Of a stretch of DNA of 64,000 nt, positions 25,477 to 34,067 are shown piece by piece. Under the pieces are notes generated by a model, which saw nothing but the letters and a program-made list of their open reading frames with translations, had not been told where the DNA came from and did not search any database. This DNA is from Nocardia takedensis NBRC 100417 (GTDB taxonomy: Bacteria > Actinomycetota > Actinomycetes > Mycobacteriales > Mycobacteriaceae): positions 186,001-250,000 of the forward strand of contig NZ_BAGG01000093.1 of the NCBI RefSeq assembly GCF_000308695.1, in the 5' to 3' direction. Each line of letters starts with the position of its first letter. Within the stretch, counting starts at the first letter, position 1. Both the position numbers and the translations under genes were made by a program.

Positions 25477-26226
25477 ATGACGAGGACCAGGATTCTGATC
25501 ACGGGGGCCAGCGCGGGGCTCGGGGCGCAGATGGCGCGGGTGTTCGCGGCCGACGGGCGCGATCTGGCGCTGTGCGCGCGTCGACTGGACGCGCTCGAGG
25601 CGCTGCGCGCGGAACTGCTGTCGGCGCACCCGGGGATCACGGTCGCGGTCCGCGCGCTCGACGTGGACGACCACGACGCGGTGCCACGGGTGTTCGACGA
25701 ACTGCGCGCGGAGTTGGGCGGACTGGACCGGGTGATCGTCAACGCGGGGATCGGGAAGGGCGCGCGGATCGGGACGGGGCGGGCGCGGGCCAACCTGGCG
25801 ACCGCGACCACCAATTTCGTCAGCGCGCTCGCGCAGGCCGAGGCGGCGACGCGGATCTTCCGCGAGCAGAACTCCGGACATCTGGTGCTGGTGTCCTCGA
25901 TGAGCGCCGTGCGCGGGCTACCCGGACCGAAAGCCGCCTATTCGGCGAGCAAAGCCGGCTTGGCAGCGCTGGGCGAGGCGCTGGCGGTCGACTTCGCGGG
26001 CACCCCCCTCGCGGTCACGACGCTGCTGCCCGGCTTCATCGCCACCGACATGTCGGCCGCGGCGGGCGACGCCAAGTTGGTCGTGCCGCTGGAGAAGGGG
26101 GTGGCCTCGATGGTCGCCGCGATCGAGAAGGAACGCGCGCGGGCCTGCGTGCCGGGGTGGCCGTGGCGGCTGTTCGATGTGGTGCTGCCCCGACTTCCGC
26201 GCGCGGCGATCGCCCGCCTCGGCTGA
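25477..26226 (+). CDS. Short-chain dehydrogenase/reductase
   Basis: A 249-residue classical SDR. The NAD(P) motif TGASAGLG is near residue 9, NAG in VIVNAGIG, the catalytic Ser in LVSSMSA, and YSASK supplies Tyr and Lys. The C-terminus is basic and hydrophobic (WPWRLFDVVLPRLPRAAIAR), like the membrane-associated SDRs of mycobacterial lipid metabolism. The substrate is not known. It appears monocistronic with a -10 box directly before the start codon. Confidence 0.88.
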   Translation: MTRTRILITGASAGLGAQMARVFAADGRDLALCARRLDALEALRAELLSAHPGITVAVRALDVDDHDAVPRVFDELRAELGGLDRVIVNAGIGKGARIGTGRARANLATATTNFVSALAQAEAATRIFREQNSGHLVLVSSMSAVRGLPGPKAAYSASKAGLAALGEALAVDFAGTPLAVTTLLPGFIATDMSAAAGDAKLVVPLEKGVASMVAAIEKERARACVPGWPWRLFDVVLPRLPRAAIARLG

Positions 26227-26494
26227 CGGCGAACTCGCGGCGAATTACACGGCAGAAATTCAGAGTGGAATTGTCGCGCATGTCACAAAAATGGAAGCTG
26301 AAAGTTAGCTCGATGTCCGAGTTAACGATTTCCTAACGCGATTCACTTCGATTTGACGCATTCCTTGCGGGGTGTGTTACCTCCTCGTAATACGGGGCGA
26401 CCAGTCTTCGTACAGGTTCATTCCACGAACCGCGCCGGCTAGCGCCCACCCGGGCCGAGAGGTGCTCCACCCGCTGAGGAAAGTGTTCGAGTAC
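26227..26494 (+). promoter_or_regulatory. Upstream region of the exported protein gene at 26495
   Basis: This A+T-richer stretch lies between the SDR and the next gene. TTGACG at 26353-26358 with a GTTACC 17 bases on is a candidate promoter. The remaining leader to the ATG is about 110 bases and shows no recognised riboswitch. Confidence 0.35.
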
Positions 26495-27187
26495 ATGAAG
26501 CTCCAGAAGTTCGCCGCTACATCTGCCCTGGTCATCGCCGCTGTCGGCATCACGAGCGCTACCGCGTACGCCGAACCCGCCCCGGCGCCCGCCCCCGGTT
26601 CGACCATCCAGACCGAGGTCATGCCCGGCATCCACTACACCGCCAACATCGTGGACAGCTCCGTGGTGCTGAAGACCGACGCCGGATCGCTGACCACCCA
26701 GGGCAGCCAATTCCAGGTGTTGGACGGGCAGGGAAATCTGGTTGCCGGAATGCCGCTGACCTACCTCAAGGACGGTAAGGAATGGCCGATCGCCGCCCAG
26801 ATCGACGGAAATACGGCGACCTTCACCCCCAGTGTCGACCCCGCTGACGCCAAGCCCGCGACCATGTTGCAGCCGGTCGCCGCGCAGGAGATCGGCGGCG
26901 CCGACTTCAACACCGCGCTGAGCACCGCGGCCACCCAGTTCGGTCTGGCCACCGGTATCGGCACCCTCGTCGGCACCGTGATCGGCGCCTCGCTGGGTTG
27001 TGTGGCGGGCGCGATCATCGGCGCGCCGCTGGTCGTGCCGACCTTCCTGGCGGGCCCGCTCGGCCTGTGCCTGACCGGCGCCGCGGTCGGCATCACCTTC
27101 GGCGCGGCCGCGGGCATGATCGCCATCGGCGTCCCGGTCGGCATCGCCAGCGCCATCCAGTTCTACAACGCGGTCTACGGGGCCTGA
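26495..27187 (+). CDS. Exported protein with glycine-zipper-like hydrophobic C-terminal half
   Basis: A 230-residue protein with a signal peptide cut after TAYAEP (about residue 26). The first mature half is a small beta-rich domain (GIHYTANIVDSSVVLKTDAG, FQVLDGQGNLVAGMPLTYL). From about 150 the sequence is Gly/Ala-rich and hydrophobic, with repeated GxxxG spacing (GIGTLVGTVIGASLG, AGAIIGAP, GAAVGITFGAAAG), two cysteines, and no long charged loops. Such tails associate with membranes or each other. The ATG has AGGAAAG upstream. A related layout occurs at 51773. The function is unknown; the family seems typical of Nocardia. Confidence 0.72.
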   Translation: MKLQKFAATSALVIAAVGITSATAYAEPAPAPAPGSTIQTEVMPGIHYTANIVDSSVVLKTDAGSLTTQGSQFQVLDGQGNLVAGMPLTYLKDGKEWPIAAQIDGNTATFTPSVDPADAKPATMLQPVAAQEIGGADFNTALSTAATQFGLATGIGTLVGTVIGASLGCVAGAIIGAPLVVPTFLAGPLGLCLTGAAVGITFGAAAGMIAIGVPVGIASAIQFYNAVYGA

Positions 27188-27195
27188 TCCCCCGC

Positions 27196-27232
27196 GATGC
27201 CCGGCGTGCGACTTCGGTCCACGCCGGGCATC
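27196..27232 (+). terminator. Perfect 13-bp hairpin after the exported protein gene
   Basis: GATGCCCGGCGTG pairs with CACGCCGGGCATC over an 11-base loop, starting 9 bases past the stop. The downstream sequence CCCGCTTTAAGG has only a short T run. Confidence 0.75.
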
Positions 27233-27340
27233 CCGCTTTAAGGCCTCTTTAAGTCGCTGTCAAGGCCCCCAGGGCATGGTTTGTCTCAGCCCCGGGAGGC
27301 CTGCCCCAGGAGGGGGGAGCAGGACCCGGGGCGCTCGCGT

Positions 27341-27346
27341 TAGGAT
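27341..27346 (+). promoter_or_regulatory. Candidate -10 box for the gene at 27373
   Basis: TAGGAT lies 27 bases before the ATG, which has its own GGAAGGGA ribosome site. No -35 was recognised. Confidence 0.35.
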
Positions 27347-27372
27347 CGCACCCGCCGGCCGGAAGGGACACC

Positions 27373-27798
27373 ATGCAGATCCACGCCTATCCCACCGACG
27401 CGCGGGTCCCGGTGGATCTCGCCGAAGCGCATCGGGTCACCGAACGCCATCTCACCGATCCTCGCGATCTCCCCGTCGGAATCACCAGGGTCGTCACCGA
27501 ATTCGCGGCGGGCTTCACCGTGGTCGCCGTCCGGCACGCGAAACCCGATCTGCCCGAATCGTTTCCGCCCTCGGTCGTGCACGGGTCGGTGTGCGTGATC
27601 GACCGGGACACCGGCGCGGTCTCCTACTGGCCGACCTATCCCGCCGAGGTCGTCGCCGCGATGTACACCGAATTCCTGCGCACCGGCGAACTCGTCGTCG
27701 CGACCGACTGGCCCGATCCCGACGCCCCCGAGCAGACCGCCGCGCCGGCCGACCCCGCGAGCGAAGACCTGGTCATCGACTACAGTCTGCGCGACTGA
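27373..27798 (+). CDS. Hypothetical protein, 141 residues
   Basis: A soluble acidic protein that I do not recognise with confidence. Visible features are a mixed alpha/beta core with GSVCVIDRDTGAVSYWPTYP and MYTEFLRTG. The pattern of a strand with a Tyr-Trp and a following helix is loosely like YrhB/Imm35-type domains. The C-terminal 30 residues are acidic and Pro/Ala-rich. Start and ribosome site are clear. No toxin gene adjoins it, so an immunity role is not supported. Confidence 0.65.
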   Translation: MQIHAYPTDARVPVDLAEAHRVTERHLTDPRDLPVGITRVVTEFAAGFTVVAVRHAKPDLPESFPPSVVHGSVCVIDRDTGAVSYWPTYPAEVVAAMYTEFLRTGELVVATDWPDPDAPEQTAAPADPASEDLVIDYSLRD

Positions 27799-27858
27799 CT
27801 CCGCACGAAGTGCTCGCTTTTCGATCGGATTCCCGAAACCGCTGGTCGGCGCGGTCGG

Positions 27859-28479
27859 TCACGGGTGACGGAAGTAGTTGACGATCATCCTGGTCACGCC
27901 GCGCACGAATCGGTCGCGCGGGATGTCGGGCCGATCGAGCAGGTAGCGGACGGTCAGGTGTTCGACCGTGCGCACCAGCAGCCACGCGGCGGTCTCGGTC
28001 TCGACGTCGTCGCCGGGGGTGAAACCGCGCAGCGTCAGCGCGGCGCGGGTGAGTTCGCCGATCTGTTCCTCGAAGGCCACGACGGTGTCGCCGACGCTGA
28101 GCCGAGGGGTCTGCTCGATGACCGCGCGCAACAGCTCGGGATGATCGCCGAGCGCGTCGAGCAGCACCGAGATCGATTGGCGCACCGCAACTTCCGGTGA
28201 CGCGGTGAGGTTGGCCACGACGTGCGCGCGCACCCGGTCGGCGACCTCGTTCTGGTAGCGCTCGATGACCGCGCCGATGACGGCGTCCTTGTTCGGGAAG
28301 TACTGGTACAGCGAGCCGGGGCTGATGCCCGCCTCCTCGGCGATGCGATTGGTGGAGGCGCCGTCGTAGCCGTGCGCGATGAGCACGCGCTGACCCGCGT
28401 CCACGATGCGGCGGACCATCTCTCGCGACCGCTGCTGGCGCGGAATCTTGCGCAGGTCCGGGCGGGATCGGGCGGACAT
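27859..28479 (-). CDS. TetR family transcriptional regulator
   Basis: A 206-residue repressor. The helix-turn-helix is at about 25-65 (RIVDAGQRVLIAHGYDGAST, then EEAGISPGSLYQYFPNKDAV). The ligand domain follows to residue 200. It is divergent from the MpaB-type oxygenase gene, with two palindromes in the 54 bases between, so regulation of that gene and of itself is likely. Confidence 0.87.
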   Translation of the reverse strand: MSARSRPDLRKIPRQQRSREMVRRIVDAGQRVLIAHGYDGASTNRIAEEAGISPGSLYQYFPNKDAVIGAVIERYQNEVADRVRAHVVANLTASPEVAVRQSISVLLDALGDHPELLRAVIEQTPRLSVGDTVVAFEEQIGELTRAALTLRGFTPGDDVETETAAWLLVRTVEHLTVRYLLDRPDIPRDRFVRGVTRMIVNYFRHP

Positions 28480-28507
28480 GGCGGTCAGAACGCGAATTGA
28501 ATGCGAG

Positions 28508-28539
28508 CGAATATTCGTGTCACCATGCGATCCATGGTG
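28508..28539. promoter_or_regulatory. Palindromes between tetR and the oxygenase gene
   Basis: CGAATATTCG (28508-28517) is a perfect 10-bp palindrome. CACCATG-CGATC-CATGGTG (28521-28539) is a perfect 7-bp inverted repeat that spans the start codon of the oxygenase gene. Both are candidate TetR operators. Confidence 0.45.
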
Positions 28540-29919
28540 ACACAGCAGCCGACCGAATCCGCATCCGCGCAGGTAGCGGGGCTATCGAGCGAAAGTCCAC
28601 ACCCCTACGACTACTACTATCGCGAGGGGATGGCGTTGCGTCCGCCGCCGTCGCGCGCGGTGCCCTCGCCCCTGTGGTTGCCCACGCGCCGGGCGATGCT
28701 CTCGCCGTGGCTGGAGGTGCGCGAGACACCGGTGTCCACACCGCGATCGCGGCTGATGGCCGATCACCTGTGGCAGGGCGACGAACCCATGGACGCCGTC
28801 GTGGCCGCCTTCGGGCGGGTGGGCGGTGCGGCGGGCCGCGAAATGCTCGATCGCGCGCTCGCGCACGGCATCGAGACGGTGCCCGAGGCGCCCGCGGAAC
28901 TGGTGGCGCTGTTCGAGCGACTGGACACCCCGCCGTCCTGGTACGACGCGCGGATCTGGGAACGGGGGCGGCGACTGTGGATCAACGCCTCCACCGCGGG
29001 CAAGCTCGCGATGGTCACCCAGGATTTCATGGGCACCTTCGTGGGGGCGGAGGTCGCCTCGGCGACCGGGGCGACCGCGCGCTACCTGCGCGACCCGTAT
29101 CGCCGGAATCTGGAGACCACCAACTGGTTCCGCACCATGACCGAGTCCGAGGCGCTGGACCGCTGGTCGCGGACCTTCCAGGACACGGTCCGGGTGCGAC
29201 TGATGCACTCCCAGGTGCGCGCCGGGCTGCGCAAGTCGTGGGGCACGGCGCATTTCGCCGCCAACGGCAATCCGATCTCCAACGCGACGATGATGGGCGC
29301 GGCGGTGACCTTCGGCCTGACGCCGCTGTGCTTCGACCACGCCAACGGCAGGCGCGCGCGTACCGAGGATCTGGACGCGGTGATGCACTACTGGGCCTAC
29401 ATAGCCCACGTCTTCGGGGTGACCGAGGAGTTGATCCCGCGTACCGCTCTCGAGGGCATGCAGATGGTGGACTTCATGGTCGGCACCGCCGGGGTCGCCC
29501 CGGAGTGGACCGAGAAGTTGGCGCGCGCGGCCACCGCCTCCTTCGGTGGCGAGCGCCGCCGCGACCGGATCGCGGTGCTGGCCACCGCGCCCGCGTTGGG
29601 CGCGATGGCCGCGCTCAGCAGTCCGGAGCTGGTCCGGCAGTTGTTGCGCGGCACGTCTTTACAGGATGTGCCGCTGCGTCCCTGGCTGGGGATCGCGACT
29701 CGGATCGCCCGACTGGAGGTGCGCCTGCGCGCGCTGACCGACCGACTGCCGCTGCGTGAGGCGCGACTCGCGCGCAGGGCCCGCCGTGACGATCCGGTCT
29801 GGCGGTGGCAGGCGTGGCTCGCCCGACGGTCGGCGGCCAAGGCGGGCGTGTACGGCACGCCCTACGACCAGCACGACGGCTCCGCGAGCGGACAGGTGAG
29901 CAGGCGTCCCGCGCGCTGA
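28534..29919 (+). CDS. Oxygenase MpaB family protein (DUF2236-type)
   Basis: A 461-residue protein of the haem-binding MpaB/latex-clearing-protein-like group. Family features are LMADHLWQGDEPMDAVVAAF, TAGKLAMVTQDFMGTF, LETTNWFRTM, VRLMHSQVRAGLRKSW, and a His in YIAHVFGV. Members oxidise hydrophobic compounds, but the substrate here is unknown. The start is uncertain: ATG at 28501, 28525 or 28534 are all possible and none has a ribosome site. 28525 would be leaderless behind a TATTCG. The C-terminus is strongly basic. Confidence 0.78.
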   Translation: MVTQQPTESASAQVAGLSSESPHPYDYYYREGMALRPPPSRAVPSPLWLPTRRAMLSPWLEVRETPVSTPRSRLMADHLWQGDEPMDAVVAAFGRVGGAAGREMLDRALAHGIETVPEAPAELVALFERLDTPPSWYDARIWERGRRLWINASTAGKLAMVTQDFMGTFVGAEVASATGATARYLRDPYRRNLETTNWFRTMTESEALDRWSRTFQDTVRVRLMHSQVRAGLRKSWGTAHFAANGNPISNATMMGAAVTFGLTPLCFDHANGRRARTEDLDAVMHYWAYIAHVFGVTEELIPRTALEGMQMVDFMVGTAGVAPEWTEKLARAATASFGGERRRDRIAVLATAPALGAMAALSSPELVRQLLRGTSLQDVPLRPWLGIATRIARLEVRLRALTDRLPLREARLARRARRDDPVWRWQAWLARRSAAKAGVYGTPYDQHDGSASGQVSRRPAR

Positions 29920-29928
29920 CGCGCCCGC

Positions 29929-30279
29929 TCACTCCACCGGGAGGTGGCGGATGGATTCACCGCCCTTGGCGTGGTGCAGGCGTCCCAGACGGCTGTCGAG
30001 CAGGTGCGCCAAGGCGTCGGCGGCGCCGGTGTAGGCGTCCTCGACCGTGTCGGCGCGGTGGGTCACCGCGAGCGGGGGTTGACCGGTGGCGCGCGCCTCG
30101 AGCACGCACTGCTTGTCGTCGGGGCCGCCCTTGTTCGCGTTCTGATCGCTGAGGTGGGCGTCCACCCGGGTGAGCTGGGGCTCGAAGCGCCCGAGGACGT
30201 CCTCGACCCGCTCGCTCGCCCGCTGGATCAGGTCTTCGCCGCCGTGGATGTTGCTGTCGGTGTTGATCTGGACCCGCAC
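29929..30279 (-). CDS. HPF/RaiA-family ribosome-associated protein
   Basis: A 116-residue protein with the fold of ribosome hibernation factors: MRVQINTDSNIHGGEDLIQRASERVE, then FEPQLTRVDAHLSDQNANKGG, and DTVEDAYTGAADALAHLLDSR. It lacks the C-terminal dimerisation domain of long HPF. A role in binding stalled 70S ribosomes or a related stress role is inferred from the family. The GTG start has CGGAG 7 bases upstream. It follows the MFS gene on the same strand after a weak hairpin. Confidence 0.8.
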   Translation of the reverse strand: MRVQINTDSNIHGGEDLIQRASERVEDVLGRFEPQLTRVDAHLSDQNANKGGPDDKQCVLEARATGQPPLAVTHRADTVEDAYTGAADALAHLLDSRLGRLHHAKGGESIRHLPVE

Positions 30280-30322
30280 GCGTATCTCCGTTCCGTAGGT
30301 GGCTCGCGGTGACCGAGTACCC

Positions 30323-30344
30323 CGCGTGATCGAGTTCTCACGCG
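30323..30344 (-). terminator. Weak hairpin after the MFS transporter gene
   Basis: CGCGTGA and TCACGCG form a 7-bp stem with an 8-base loop, 15 bases beyond the MFS stop. Termination here is tentative. Confidence 0.35.
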
Positions 30345-30358
30345 AAGATCACCCGGGT

Positions 30359-31684
30359 TCAGGCTTTGGCGGGCAGCACCGATTCGGGCGTGTCGAGGGA
30401 GGGCACCTCGGTGCCGCGCAGCGAGGTGCCCGCGGTCTCGCGCAGGAACGACCAGGCCACCAAGCCGATCAGCGACGCGCCGACCATGTAGAGCGCCGGG
30501 AACAGCGACCATCCGGTCGATTCGATGACGGCCTCGTTGACCAGCGGCGCGGTGCCGCCGAAGGCCGCGGTGGAAACGTTGTAGGCCAGGGCGAATCCGG
30601 CGTAGCGCACGTGGGTGGGGAAGATCGCCGGGAAGGTCGAACTGATGGTGGACAACTGCGGCACGTAGAGCAGGCCCAGCACCACGAATCCGACGATGGC
30701 CCACACCGTGCCCTGCCCCATCAGCCAATACATCGGCACCGCGAGGACGGCCAGGCCGACCAGCGAGATCAGCCACATCGGCCTGCGCCCGACCCGGTCG
30801 GACACCCCGCCGAAGAACGGCAGCACCAGCATCATGACCACTTGGCCGATCAGCATCATGGCGGTCGTCGCCGACTCGCCCATGCCGATGGTCTTCTCCA
30901 GGTAGGTCGGCTGATAGGTCAGCAGCGTGTAGTTCACGACGTTGAGCGCGACGACCAGACCGGCCAGGGTGAGGGTTTCGCGGCGGTAGGTGGTCAGCAA
31001 CTCGCGCAGGCCCGAGGGCGGACGCGGTTCCTCGGCGACCTCCTCGAAGACCGGGGATTCGTCGAGGCGGGCGCGCAGATACCAGCCCGTCAGGCCGAGC
31101 GGGACGGCGAGCAGGAACGGGATGCGCCAGCCCCAGTCGTGCATGGCGTCCGAGCCGAGGGCCAACTGGCAGGCCAGCACGACCGCCGAGCCGCCGACGA
31201 AGCCCGCCAAGGTGCCGAATTCCAGGAAGCTGCCGAAGAATCCGCGTTTGCGGTCGCTCGCGCATTCGGCCAGATAGGTGGCCGCGCCGCCGTATTCGCC
31301 GCCGGTCGAGAAGCCCTGCACGACCCGCAGCGCGATGAGCAGGATCGGCGCGGCGACGCCGATGCTCGAGTGGGTGGGCAGCAGGCCGATCGCGCCGGTC
31401 GCGGCGGCCATGAGCAGGATCGTGGTGGCCAGGACCACCTTGCGGCCGACCCGGTCGCCCAGCGGCCCCCACACCATGCCGCCGAGCGGGCGCAGGACGA
31501 ACGAGACCGCGAAGCCGAGCATGGTGCCCAGGGTGCCGAGATCGCCGGGGAAGAAGGCGTCGGTGAGGTAGGTGGCGGTGGCCGCGTAGACGCCGTAGTC
31601 GAACCATTCGGTCGCGTTGCCCATGGCCGAGGCGGCGACCGAGCGACGCAGCGGATGCGGCAACTCCGCGGATTTGTCGGCCAT
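30359..31684 (-). CDS. MFS transporter, metabolite:H+ symporter (MHS/ProP-like) family
   Basis: A 441-residue inner-membrane transporter with about 12 membrane segments. The N-terminal NATEWFDYGVYAATATYL and GPLGDRVGRKVVLATTILLM are signatures of the MHS group (proline/betaine, citrate, alpha-ketoglutarate, shikimate). A second GRRP motif follows helix 8. The ATG at 31684 has GGAGGAGG upstream. It lies 232 bases past the end of the gamma-glutamylation operon on the same strand and may import the amine or acid that operon degrades. Confidence 0.88.
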   Translation of the reverse strand: MADKSAELPHPLRRSVAASAMGNATEWFDYGVYAATATYLTDAFFPGDLGTLGTMLGFAVSFVLRPLGGMVWGPLGDRVGRKVVLATTILLMAAATGAIGLLPTHSSIGVAAPILLIALRVVQGFSTGGEYGGAATYLAECASDRKRGFFGSFLEFGTLAGFVGGSAVVLACQLALGSDAMHDWGWRIPFLLAVPLGLTGWYLRARLDESPVFEEVAEEPRPPSGLRELLTTYRRETLTLAGLVVALNVVNYTLLTYQPTYLEKTIGMGESATTAMMLIGQVVMMLVLPFFGGVSDRVGRRPMWLISLVGLAVLAVPMYWLMGQGTVWAIVGFVVLGLLYVPQLSTISSTFPAIFPTHVRYAGFALAYNVSTAAFGGTAPLVNEAVIESTGWSLFPALYMVGASLIGLVAWSFLRETAGTSLRGTEVPSLDTPESVLPAKA

Positions 31685-31916
31685 GTGCGTTTCCTCCTCC
31701 GGCCCGCCCCCGCGGACCTCGTTGGTTGCGGCCGGACCGCGGAGGCGTTTCCCGTTTACCGACACGAAACGGACCGATACCCGGTTTCGCGCCGCCGCAA
31801 ACCCTCGGTGCGGCCCGTACGCCGAGTTCGCACCGCGCGCCACCTGCACAGACGCGACGCATTGTGATCCAGGACACACTACCCTGCCGAGGCAGCGATC
31901 GCGCCGGTCCGTCCGA

Positions 31917-32681
31917 TCAGAGCGGTGTCACATACGCGCCGGAGATCCCGCCGTCGACGAGGAACTGCGAGGCGGTGATGAAGGAGGCGTCGTCACTGGC
32001 GAGGAAGGCCACCGCCGCGGCGATCTCCTCCGGCGCGGCGAAGCGGCCCAGCGGGATGTGCACCAACCTGCGGGCCGCCCGCTCCGGATCGGCGGCGAAC
32101 AGTTCGCGCAGCAACGGGGTGTCCACCGGTCCCGGACACAGGGCGTTGACCCGGATGCCCTGCCGGGCGAACTGAACGCCCAGTTCGCGACTCATCGCCA
32201 GGACGCCGCCTTTGGAGGCGGTGTAGGAGATCTGCGAGGTCGCCGCGCCCATCACCGCCACGAACGACGCCGTGTTGATCACCGAACCGCGCCCCCGCTC
32301 GAGCATCCGCTCGATGGCGTACTTGCTGCACAGGTAGACCGAGGTCAGGTTGACCTCCTGAACCCGACGCCAGGCCGCGATGTCGGTGGTCAGGATCGAA
32401 TCGTCCTCCGGCGGTGAGATTCCCGCGTTGTTGAAGGCGATGTCGACCCCGCCGTGGGTCTCGGCGGCGGTCGCGAACAGCGCCCGCACCTGCTCCTCGT
32501 CGGTGACGTCGACCTCCACGAAGGTGCCCGAGACCTCCTGGGCGGCCGCCGAACCGGCCGCGGCGTCGATATCGGCGACGACGACTTTCGCGCCCTCGGC
32601 GGCGAACCGGCGCACGGTGGCCAGACCGATGCCGCTGCCGCCGCCGGTCACCACGGCGACTCGATCCTGTAAGCGCTGCAA
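31917..32681 (-). CDS. SDR family oxidoreductase (3-oxoacyl-ACP reductase-like)
   Basis: A 254-residue classical SDR. TGGGSGIG near residue 12 binds NAD(P), NNAGIS follows, and the catalytic residues are in NTASF and YTASKGG. The C-terminal FLVDGGISGAY is typical of FabG-like enzymes. The TTG start is supported by GGAAGGAG 5 bases upstream. It follows the aldehyde dehydrogenase by 27 bases on the same strand, so it belongs to the glutamylation operon, perhaps handling an alcohol or keto intermediate. Confidence 0.87.
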   Translation of the reverse strand: MQRLQDRVAVVTGGGSGIGLATVRRFAAEGAKVVVADIDAAAGSAAAQEVSGTFVEVDVTDEEQVRALFATAAETHGGVDIAFNNAGISPPEDDSILTTDIAAWRRVQEVNLTSVYLCSKYAIERMLERGRGSVINTASFVAVMGAATSQISYTASKGGVLAMSRELGVQFARQGIRVNALCPGPVDTPLLRELFAADPERAARRLVHIPLGRFAAPEEIAAAVAFLASDDASFITASQFLVDGGISGAYVTPL

Positions 32682-32708
32682 CGCCTCTCCTTCCGGAACG
32701 GGGACAGA

Positions 32709-34067
32709 TCAGGTGGCGAGGAAAACGTTCTTGGTCTCGGTGAAGGCCAGCGCCGCGTCCGGGCCGAGTTCGCGGCCCAGCCCCGACTGCTTGTAGCCGC
32801 CGAACGGCGTCCAGTACCGCACCGAGGAGTGCGAGTTGACCGACAGGTTGCCCGCCTCCACCGCGCGCGAGACCCGCAGCGCGCGACCCAGATCGTTGGT
32901 CCAGATCGAGCCGGACAGACCGTAGTCGGTGGCATTGGCCAGCGCGATCGCCTCGGCCTCGTCCTCGAACGCCACGACGGCCACTACCGGTCCGAACACC
33001 TCCTCGGTGAGGAGGCGGTCGCGCGGGTCCTGCGGCAGCACCACCGTCGGCGGATACCAGAAGCCGGGCCCCGACGGCGCGGTACCGGTGAAGGCGATCC
33101 GGGTGTCCGGTTCGACGAAGGCGGCGACCCGGTCGCGGTGCGCGGCGGAGATCAGCGGCCCCATCTCGGTGCTCTCGTCGGCGGGATCGCCCACCCGCAC
33201 ACCGGCGACGGCCGGTTCGAGCAGTTCCAGGAAGCGGTCGAAGACGCCGCGCTGCACCAGGATTCGCGAGCGCGCGCAGCAGTCCTGGCCCGCGTTGTCG
33301 AAGACGCCGTAGGGCGCGGTGGCCGCGGCCCGTTCCAGGTCGGCGTCGGCGAAGACGATGTTGGCGCTCTTGCCGCCCAGTTCCAGGGTGACCCGCTTCA
33401 CCTGCGCCGCGCAGCCCGCCATGATCTGCTTGCCGACGCCGGTGGACCCGGTGAACACCACCTTGCGGACGGCCGGATGGGTCACGAATCGCTGTCCGAC
33501 CACCGCCCCGCGACCGGGCACGATCTGCAACACCCCTTCGGGCAGACCCGCGCGCAGGGCCAGTTCACCCAGTCGCAGCGCGGTCAGCGGGGTCAGTTCG
33601 GCCGGTTTGAGCACGACCGTGTTGCCCGCGGCCAGGGCGGGGCCGAAACCCCACGCGGCGATCGGCATCGGGAAGTTCCACGGCACGATGATCCCGACGA
33701 CGCCCAGCGGTTCCTGGAAGGTGATGTTCACCCCGTCCGCCACCGGAATCTGGCTGCCCGACAACCGTTCCGGCATGCCCGCCGCGAAATGCAACACGTC
33801 GCGGACATTGCCCGCCTCCCAGCGGGCGTTGCCGATGGTGTGGCCCGCGTTGCGCACCTCGAGGCCCGCGAGATGTTCCAGGTCGGCGTCCACCTCCTCG
33901 GCGAAGCGGCGCAGCAGGCGGGCGCGGTCGCCGGGGGCCAGCGCGCGCCAGGCGGGGCCCGCCGCGACGGCACGCGCGATGGCCGCGTCGGCCGCGGCGT
34001 CGTCGGCGAGTTCGACGTGGGTGAGCACCGCCTCGGTCGCCGGGTCGATCACCGGTGCCGTCGTCAT
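32709..34067 (-). CDS. Aldehyde dehydrogenase (PuuC/AldH-like)
   Basis: A 452-residue NAD(P)-dependent enzyme. Signatures are GIIVPWNFPMPIAAWGFGPA, LELGGKSANIVFADADLERA with the general base Glu, and the nucleophile Cys in FDNAGQDCCARSRI. SGSIWTNDL and FGGYKQSG are near the C-terminus. The ATG overlaps the hydrolase gene upstream as ATGA. By analogy with the Puu pathway it would oxidise a gamma-glutamyl aminoaldehyde; the chemistry is inferred from the neighbours. Confidence 0.9.
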   Translation of the reverse strand: MTTAPVIDPATEAVLTHVELADDAAADAAIARAVAAGPAWRALAPGDRARLLRRFAEEVDADLEHLAGLEVRNAGHTIGNARWEAGNVRDVLHFAAGMPERLSGSQIPVADGVNITFQEPLGVVGIIVPWNFPMPIAAWGFGPALAAGNTVVLKPAELTPLTALRLGELALRAGLPEGVLQIVPGRGAVVGQRFVTHPAVRKVVFTGSTGVGKQIMAGCAAQVKRVTLELGGKSANIVFADADLERAAATAPYGVFDNAGQDCCARSRILVQRGVFDRFLELLEPAVAGVRVGDPADESTEMGPLISAAHRDRVAAFVEPDTRIAFTGTAPSGPGFWYPPTVVLPQDPRDRLLTEEVFGPVVAVVAFEDEAEAIALANATDYGLSGSIWTNDLGRALRVSRAVEAGNLSVNSHSSVRYWTPFGGYKQSGLGRELGPDAALAFTETKNVFLAT

